Assembly: GCA_041071465.1 (NCBI GenBank)
Contig: CP163498.1
Span: forward strand, 3,242,001 to 3,306,000
Reading direction: 5' to 3'
Source: Pseudomonas putida
Lineage (GTDB): Bacteria > Pseudomonadota > Gammaproteobacteria > Pseudomonadales > Pseudomonadaceae
Length of the DNA stretch: 64,000 bases
Under the pieces are notes generated by a model that saw only the letters and a program-made list of their open reading frames with translations, ran no database searches and was not told the DNA's origin. Shown piece after piece: positions 58,803-64,000 of this stretch. The position numbers were made by a program, and so were the translations under genes. Within the stretch, counting starts at the first letter, position 1. Every line of letters starts with the position of its first letter.

Positions 58803-59171
58803 TCACTCGAGATGTTCAGGTTTGATCGGGTCGCCCGATTTCACATCGAGCTTTTCGCGGATGTCCGCGAACATATAGTCATAGAGCTTGTGTGGCGAAC
58901 TCAGGGTCTCGAACTTCTTTGGCGGCGCCAGGTACGACTGGGCCTTGCGGGTCAGCAGCATGAGGAAACTGGGCAGTACCTGGTCCTTGGGGAGGAAGAA
59001 CTTTTCTTCCACCGGTTTGCCTTCGATGCTGCCATGCATGTGGAATTGAATGCCTCTGCCTTCCCTGGGGTCCGACACGGCCTCGTACTCGATGTTCAGG
59101 TCGTAGCTGTGGTCGGCATTGTTCAGCGCAGTGCGCTCGATGTGTACATGACCGGGGTGGTACTGGGCCAT
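58803..59171 (-). CDS. DUF5064-family protein of the arginine deiminase locus
   Basis: The 122-aa product starts MAQYHPGHVHIERTALNNAD with AAGGAGCT upstream; the longer in-frame start at 59231 overlaps arcC. It contains GIQFHMHGSIEGKPVEEKF and LPSFLMLLTRKAQSYL; no catalytic motif is recognised. It follows arcC by 56 bp on the same strand and probably belongs to the arc operon, where it is common in Pseudomonas. Function is unknown. Confidence 0.8.
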   Translation of the reverse strand: MAQYHPGHVHIERTALNNADHSYDLNIEYEAVSDPREGRGIQFHMHGSIEGKPVEEKFFLPKDQVLPSFLMLLTRKAQSYLAPPKKFETLSSPHKLYDYMFADIREKLDVKSGDPIKPEHLE

Positions 59172-59227
59172 GGTTAGCTCCTTTGGAAGGTCGAAAATGG
59201 CGGGCCCCGTGAGCCCGCCGACTGCAT

Positions 59228-60157
59228 TCAACGGTAGCTGATCCCAGGCTTCTCGGTAGAAACCCGAGTGCCGGCGGTGCCCTTGACGATGTCCTCGATG
59301 TTTTCCAGCGAGCTGATCACGGCGACCTTGCCGGTATTGCGGGCGAAATCACTGGCTGCTTGAACCTTCGGCCCCATGGAGCCGGCAGCGAAGCCCAAGC
59401 GTTCGAGTTCGTCCGGGTGGGCCTGGGCAATGGCTTTCTGCGTTGGCTTGCCCCAGTCAATGTAGGCTGCATCGACGTCGGTGGCGATTATCAGAAGGTC
59501 GGCTTCCAATTGTTCGGCCAGCAGCGCCGAGCACAGGTCTTTGTCGATCACCGCCTCGATGCCTTTGAGCTTGCGGTTTTCATCGTACATGGTGGGGATG
59601 CCGCCACCGCCGGCGCAAATCACGATACTGCTCTTTTCCAGCAGCCACTTGATCGGGCGAATTTCGAAGATGCGCTTGGGTTTCGGGCTGGCCACCACGC
59701 GGCGGTACTTGTCGCCGTCGGCCTTGACTACCCAGCCCTTTTCCTTGGCCAGGCGCTCGGCTTCTTCCTTGCTGTAGACCGGGCCGATGAACTTGGTCGG
59801 GTCCTTGAACGCTGGGTCGTTGGCGTCCACTTCCACCTGAGTCAGCAAGGTGGCGAACGGCACCTCGAAGGCCAGCAGGTTGCCCAGTTCCTGTTCGATC
59901 ATGTAGCCGATCATGCCTTCGGTTTCGGCACCCAGCACGTCCAGTGGGTAGGCTTCGTCCGGCTTGTAGGAAAGGGCCTGCAGCGACAGCAGGCCGACTT
60001 GCGGGCCGTTGCCGTGGGCGATGACCAGCTCGTTACCGGGGTGAATCTTGGCGATCTGTTCGGTGGCGGTGCGGATATTGGCGCGCTGGTTGTCAGCGGT
60101 CATGGGCTCGCCGCGACGCAGCAGGGCGTTGCCGCCCAATGCAACAACGATACGCAT
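59228..60157 (-). CDS. arcC: Carbamate kinase ArcC
   Basis: ArcC makes ATP from carbamoyl phosphate, the energy-yielding last step of the arginine deiminase pathway. The 309-aa product has [13 protein letters not shown] at the N-terminus, [14 protein letters not shown], and [18 protein letters not shown] 60157 gives the family start [11 protein letters not shown]; a longer ORF to 60208 is not supported. Confidence 0.96.
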   Translation of the reverse strand: MRIVVALGGNALLRRGEPMTADNQRANIRTATEQIAKIHPGNELVIAHGNGPQVGLLSLQALSYKPDEAYPLDVLGAETEGMIGYMIEQELGNLLAFEVPFATLLTQVEVDANDPAFKDPTKFIGPVYSKEEAERLAKEKGWVVKADGDKYRRVVASPKPKRIFEIRPIKWLLEKSSIVICAGGGGIPTMYDENRKLKGIEAVIDKDLCSALLAEQLEADLLIIATDVDAAYIDWGKPTQKAIAQAHPDELERLGFAAGSMGPKVQAASDFARNTGKVAVISSLENIEDIVKGTAGTRVSTEKPGISYR

Positions 60158-60192
60158 GGGGAATGTCCTTTGCATTTGCAGAAGAGGGGTAC

Positions 60193-60220
60193 ACCTCGCC
60201 CCCCACAAGGAGGGCGAGGT
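60193..60220 (-). other. Intercistronic hairpin between argI and arcC
   Basis: ACCTCGCCC (60193-60201) and GGGCGAGGT (60212-60220) are perfectly complementary. Hairpins of this kind between arc genes can act in mRNA processing or partial termination. No T-run is present. Confidence 0.55.
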
Positions 60221-60226
60221 ACGCCG

Positions 60227-61237
60227 TCAGAGGTCAGCCAGGGTCGAAACCAGGATCGCCTTGATCGTGTGCATGCGGTTTTCCGCCTGCTCGAAGGCGA
60301 TGCAGGCGGGTGACTCGAACACGTCGTCGGTCACTTCGATACCGTTGGCCAGGTCTGGGTACTGTTCGGCGATCTGCTTGCCGACTTTGGTTTCGGAGTT
60401 GTGGAACGCCGGCAGGCAGTGCATGAACTTGGTCCGTGGGTTGCCGGTGGACTTCATCAGTTCGGCATTCACCTGATAAGGCTTGAGCTGCTTGATGCGC
60501 TCACCCCAGGCCTCGATCGGCTCACCCATCGATACCCACACGTCGGTATGCACGAAGTCCACACCCTTGACCGCGGCTTTCGGATCTTCGGTGAGGGTGA
60601 TGCGCGCGCCGCTTTCTTCAGCGTACTTCTTGCAGCGTTCGACCAGGTCGTCGTGTGGCCACAGCGCCTTGGGCGCGGCGATGCGCACATCCATGCCAAG
60701 CTTGGCGCCAATCAACAGCAGCGAGTTGCCCATGTTGTTGCGGGCGTCGCCCAGGTAGGCGTAGCTGATGTCGTGCAGCGGCTTGTCGCTGTGTTCGCGC
60801 ATGGTCAGCACGTCGGCGATCATCTGCGTCGGGTGATATTCGTCGGTCAAGCCGTTGAACACCGGTACGCCGGCGAACTTGGCCAGCTCTTCGACGATTT
60901 CCTGCTTGAAGCCACGGTATTCGATGGCGTCGTACATGCGCCCGAGCACACGGGCAGTGTCCTTCATGCTCTCCTTGTGACCGATCTGCGAAGAGTTGGG
61001 GTCGATATAGGTAACGTTGGCGCCCTGGTCATAGGCGGCCACTTCGAACGCGCAGCGGGTACGGGTGGAGGTTTTTTCGAAGATCAGGGCAATGTTGTTG
61101 CCCTTCAGGTGCTGCTGTTCGGTGCCGGTGTACTTGGCGCGCTTGAGGTCGCGGGACAGGTCAAGCAGGTAGCGCAACTCGCGCGTGGTGTGGTGTTCCA
61201 GGCTGAGCAGGTTGCGGTTGTGAATGTTGAACGCCAT
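60227..61237 (-). CDS. argI: Catabolic ornithine carbamoyltransferase
   Basis: The enzyme splits citrulline with phosphate into ornithine and carbamoyl phosphate (ArcB role; named argI in P. putida). The 336-aa product has the carbamoyl-phosphate motif STRTR (residues 57-61 in EKTSTRTRC) and the ornithine-binding Cys in FMHCLPAFH. The position between arcA and arcC argues for the catabolic rather than the biosynthetic enzyme. Confidence 0.95.
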   Translation of the reverse strand: MAFNIHNRNLLSLEHHTTRELRYLLDLSRDLKRAKYTGTEQQHLKGNNIALIFEKTSTRTRCAFEVAAYDQGANVTYIDPNSSQIGHKESMKDTARVLGRMYDAIEYRGFKQEIVEELAKFAGVPVFNGLTDEYHPTQMIADVLTMREHSDKPLHDISYAYLGDARNNMGNSLLLIGAKLGMDVRIAAPKALWPHDDLVERCKKYAEESGARITLTEDPKAAVKGVDFVHTDVWVSMGEPIEAWGERIKQLKPYQVNAELMKSTGNPRTKFMHCLPAFHNSETKVGKQIAEQYPDLANGIEVTDDVFESPACIAFEQAENRMHTIKAILVSTLADL

Positions 61238-61265
61238 GACAGTTTCTCCTTGAGTCCGGTGATGT

Positions 61266-61295
61266 CCCGGCCGCCACTTTGTGGGTGCGGCCGGG
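61266..61295 (-). other. Intercistronic hairpin between arcA and argI
   Basis: CCCGGCCGC (61266-61274) and GCGGCCGGG (61287-61295) pair perfectly. It resembles the argI-arcC hairpin and may shape relative mRNA levels. Confidence 0.55.
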
Positions 61296-61306
61296 CGTAA
61301 TGGTCG

Positions 61307-62566
61307 TTAGTAGTCGATCGGGTCGCGCACAATCGGGCAGGTCATGCAGTGGCCGCCGCCCCGGCCCCGGCCCAGTTCGCCGGCGCTGATGGTGATGACC
61401 TCGATGCCGGCCTTGCGCAGCAGGGTGTTGGTGTAGGTGTTGCGGTCGTAGCCGATGACCACGCCGGGCTCGATGGCCACCACGTTGTTGCCGTCATCCC
61501 ACTGTTCGCGCTCGGCGGCGAAGCTGTTGCCGCCGGTCTCGACCACGCGCAGGCCACCCTTGAGGCCAAGCTGCTCGCCGACCACTTCGATGAACGACTT
61601 GTTGATACGGCGCACATCCATGCCGTAAGGCTTGCTTTCGTCCGGGCGGATGATGAATGGCACGATCTCTTTCACCACTTCCGGGAAGACCGTGACCAGG
61701 TCGCGGTCGCAGAAGCTGAACACGGTGTCCAGGTGCATGGCGGCGCGGGACTTCGGCAGGCCGGCAACGATCACTTCCTTGACGGCGCCCTTGGCGAACA
61801 GGTTCTGCGCCAGTTGGCCAATGGCCTGGCGCGAGGTGCGCTCGCCCATGCCGATGAGCACGATGCCATTGCCGATCGGCATCACGTCACCGCCTTCGAG
61901 GGTGGCATTGCCGTGGTCCTTGTCCGGGTCGCCGTACCACACCTGGAAGTCAGCGCCGGTGAATTCCTTGTGGAACTTGTAGATGGCGGTGGTCAGCAGG
62001 GTTTCCTGGCGGCGCGCCGGCCAGTACATCGGGTTCAGCGTGACGCCGCCGTAGATCCAGCAGGTGGTGTCGCGGGTGAACTGGGTGTTGGGCAGTGGCG
62101 GCAGGATGAAGCTGGAGTGGCCCAGGTAGTCGTTGTACATCTTGACCACATCGGCGCCTTCGCTCTGTGGCAGGTCCTGGCCCGCCACACCACCGATCAG
62201 GAATTCGGCCAGGTGACGCGGGTCAAGGCCTTCGAGCCAGCTGCGCACTTCGTTGGTCAGCCCCACGCCGACGGTGTCGGGGGTGATCTTGCGGTCGAGG
62301 ATCCACTTCAGGGCCTCTTTGTTCTGCACGATGTCGGTCAGCAGGTTGTGCATTTCCAGCACATCCACGCCACGCTCGCGCATCTTGGTGACGAAGTCGA
62401 AATGGTCACGCTTGGCCTGGTCGACCCAGATCACATCGTCGAACAGCAGTTCGTCGCAGTTGCTCGGCGTCAGGCGCTTGTGCGCCAAGCCCGGGGCGCA
62501 AACCATCACTTTGCGCAGTTTGCCGGCTTCGGAGTGGACACCGTACTTCTGTTTTTCAGCGGACAT
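61307..62566 (-). CDS. arcA: Arginine deiminase ArcA
   Basis: ArcA hydrolyses arginine to citrulline and ammonia, the first step of anaerobic arginine fermentation. The 419-aa product has the catalytic Cys407 in [14 protein letters not shown], the substrate Arg/His-containing region ALEGGD-like [13 protein letters not shown], and [16 protein letters not shown] at the start. It follows arcD by 33 bp. Confidence 0.97.
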   Translation of the reverse strand: MSAEKQKYGVHSEAGKLRKVMVCAPGLAHKRLTPSNCDELLFDDVIWVDQAKRDHFDFVTKMRERGVDVLEMHNLLTDIVQNKEALKWILDRKITPDTVGVGLTNEVRSWLEGLDPRHLAEFLIGGVAGQDLPQSEGADVVKMYNDYLGHSSFILPPLPNTQFTRDTTCWIYGGVTLNPMYWPARRQETLLTTAIYKFHKEFTGADFQVWYGDPDKDHGNATLEGGDVMPIGNGIVLIGMGERTSRQAIGQLAQNLFAKGAVKEVIVAGLPKSRAAMHLDTVFSFCDRDLVTVFPEVVKEIVPFIIRPDESKPYGMDVRRINKSFIEVVGEQLGLKGGLRVVETGGNSFAAEREQWDDGNNVVAIEPGVVIGYDRNTYTNTLLRKAGIEVITISAGELGRGRGGGHCMTCPIVRDPIDY

Positions 62567-62599
62567 GGTTTCATTCCTCCAATTGAACGAAGACGTGGG

Positions 62600-64000
62600 T
62601 CAAAGGGTCAGGAAGCCGTCGTACAGGCCAAAGGCTGCCACCAGGGCGCCGACGACCACGGCTGCGAAGATCAGTTTTTCCACGTTGGTGAAGACAGGTT
62701 GGCCTACCTCACGCTTGGCCTTGGCGAACAGGATGGCGCCAGGTGCGTAGAGCAGGGCCGAGAGCAGCAGGTATTTCACACCGCCGGCGTACAGCAGCCA
62801 GACGGCGTACAACAAGGCGATACCGCCGATGATCAGGTCTTTCTTGCGCTCGGCCAGGGCCTGTTCGTAGGTTTCGCTGCGCAGTGCCAGCAGGAAGGCG
62901 TAGGCCGCCGACCACAGGTAGGGCACCAGGATCATCGAGGTGGCGAGGTAGATCAGCGACAGGTAGGTGCTGTTGGAGAACAGCGTGATCACCAGGAAGA
63001 TCTGCACCATGGCGTTGGTCAGCCACAGGGCGTTGGCCGGTACCTGGTTGGCGTTCTCGCGGCGCAGGAACTCCGGCATGGTGTGGTCCTTGGCGGCGGC
63101 GAACATGATCTCGGCGCACAGCAGCACCCACGACAGCAGGGCCCCCAGCAGCGAGATGATCAGGCCGACGCTGATCAGCACCGCGCCCCAGTGGCCGACC
63201 ACATGTTCCAGCACGGCGGCCATCGACGGGTTCTGCAGCTTGGCCAGCTCTGGTTGGGTCATGATGCCCAGCGACAGCACGTTGACCAGCACCAGGAACA
63301 GCAGCACGGTAACGAAGCCGATGACCGTGGCCTTACCCACGTCAGAGCGTTTTTCCGCCCGGGACGAGAAAATGCTCGCGCCCTCGATGCCGATGAACAC
63401 CCACACGGTGACCAGCATCATGTTGCGCACCTGGTTCATCACGCTGCCAAGCTCTGGTGTGCCTACGGCCCAGATGTCGGCGGTGAAGATATCGAGCCTG
63501 AAGGCGAACAGGCAGATCAGGGCGAACAGCACCAGCGGCACCACTTTGGCCACGGTGGTGACCAGGTTGATGAACGCTGCCTCCTTGATACCGCGCAATA
63601 CCAGGAAGTGCACGGCCCACAACAGGATCGACGCGCCAATGATGGCGGCCGGCGTGTTGCCTTCACCGAAGATTGGGAAGAAGTAGCCCAAGGTGCTGAA
63701 CAACAGCACGAAGTAGCCGACGTTGCCCAGCCAGGCACTGATCCAGTAGCCCCAGGCTGAGGAGAAGCCCATGTAGTCGCCAAAACCGGCCTTGGCGTAG
63801 GCATATACCCCGCCATCCAGATCAGGCTTGCGGTTGGCCAAGGTCTGGAACACGAACGCCAGGGTCAGCATGCCGACCGCGGTGATGCCCCAACCGATCA
63901 ACACCGCGCCAACCCCTGCGCTGGCGGCCATGTTTTGCGGCAGCGAGAAGATCCCGCCACCAATCATCGAACCGACGACAAGTGCAACTAACGCACCAAG
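62600..64000 (-). CDS. arcD: Arginine/ornithine antiporter ArcD (5' end outside window)
   Basis: ArcD exchanges arginine for ornithine without energy cost. About 466 residues are visible of roughly 475; the N-terminal few codons lie past 64000. The frame reads through LGALVALVVGSMIGGGIFSLPQ at the edge, an APC-superfamily helix-1 signature (VGSMIGGGIF), and about 12 hydrophobic segments follow. It is first in arcDABC; the Anr-controlled promoter would be beyond the window. Confidence 0.95.
   Translation of the reverse strand, partial: LGALVALVVGSMIGGGIFSLPQNMAASAGVGAVLIGWGITAVGMLTLAFVFQTLANRKPDLDGGVYAYAKAGFGDYMGFSSAWGYWISAWLGNVGYFVLLFSTLGYFFPIFGEGNTPAAIIGASILLWAVHFLVLRGIKEAAFINLVTTVAKVVPLVLFALICLFAFRLDIFTADIWAVGTPELGSVMNQVRNMMLVTVWVFIGIEGASIFSSRAEKRSDVGKATVIGFVTVLLFLVLVNVLSLGIMTQPELAKLQNPSMAAVLEHVVGHWGAVLISVGLIISLLGALLSWVLLCAEIMFAAAKDHTMPEFLRRENANQVPANALWLTNAMVQIFLVITLFSNSTYLSLIYLATSMILVPYLWSAAYAFLLALRSETYEQALAERKKDLIIGGIALLYAVWLLYAGGVKYLLLSALLYAPGAILFAKAKREVGQPVFTNVEKLIFAAVVVGALVAAFGLYDGFLTL

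Noticed and set aside
61349..63760. 803-aa plus-strand ORF over arcA and arcD
   Set aside because: It is antisense to the arc genes; the His/Gln/Val-rich product is typical of reverse-complement frames of coding DNA.

Overview
This window is core chromosome of a fluorescent Pseudomonas, most likely of the P. putida group. Evidence for this is the high GC content, the gene order (mreBCD-maf-rng-yhdP-tldD; kdsD-kdsC-lptCAB-rpoN-hpf-ptsN-rapZ-ptsO; mlaFEDCB-ibaG-murA-hisGDC; fagA-fumC-orfX-sodA; arcDABC), and REP-type hairpins built on 'GGAGCGGCCTTGTGTCGCGAAAGGG' and 'GTGGGAGCGGGTTTACCCGCGAA'-like units. The species is an inference. No rRNA, tRNA, CRISPR array, prophage or insertion sequence was recognised.

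Layout. 1-1151: start of the gatCAB operon (minus; gatA is cut by the window edge). 1357-12448: cell-shape and envelope block mreB, mreC, mreD, maf, rng, yhdP, a nitrilase-family amidase and tldD. 12506-14483: darP (yjgA) and pmbA (tldE). 14556-18390: iron-starvation operon with a Fur box over its promoter (fagA, fumC, orfX, sodA, ZIP transporter). 18436-25447 (minus): kdsD, kdsC, lptC, lptA, lptB, rpoN, hpf, ptsN, rapZ, ptsO, joining Kdo/LPS export with sigma-54 and the nitrogen PTS. 25696-33618: Mla phospholipid-transport operon, ibaG, murA, hisG, hisD, hisC. 33566-40389: a lipoprotein phosphatase-like gene, a GntR regulator with an MFS transporter, an NTF2-like protein, a GIY-YIG protein, yejK, an HU gene and rlmF. 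40553-48376: valS, a small holC-linked gene, holC, pepA and divergent lptF-lptG. 48437-49229: RDD protein and a cold-shock protein. 49595-58643: glycine catabolism (gcvH, gcvP, sdaA, gcvT; minus), gltS, and a TyrR-like sigma-54 activator matching GcsR. 58803-64000: arginine deiminase operon arcD-arcA-argI-arcC followed by a DUF5064 gene.

How parts work together. The gcv operon has a sigma-54 promoter (GG-N10-GC) and an upstream site resembling the GcsR consensus. The window therefore holds the operon, its probable activator and the sigma factor (rpoN) the activator needs. Lpt genes occur in two clusters (lptCAB and lptFG) and together supply all inner-membrane and periplasmic LPS export parts. 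Mla, Lpt, MreBCD, YhdP and MurA make this an envelope-rich stretch.

No wholly new system was found. The most notable points are: (i) three single-base indels in or beside short homopolymers, which split mreC and kdsD and fuse the nitrilase gene to tldD, and are probably consensus errors; (ii) an in-frame TAA at codon 3 of gltS; (iii) a Fur box over the fagA promoter; (iv) the sigma-54/GcsR control region; (v) several perfect inverted repeats between genes.
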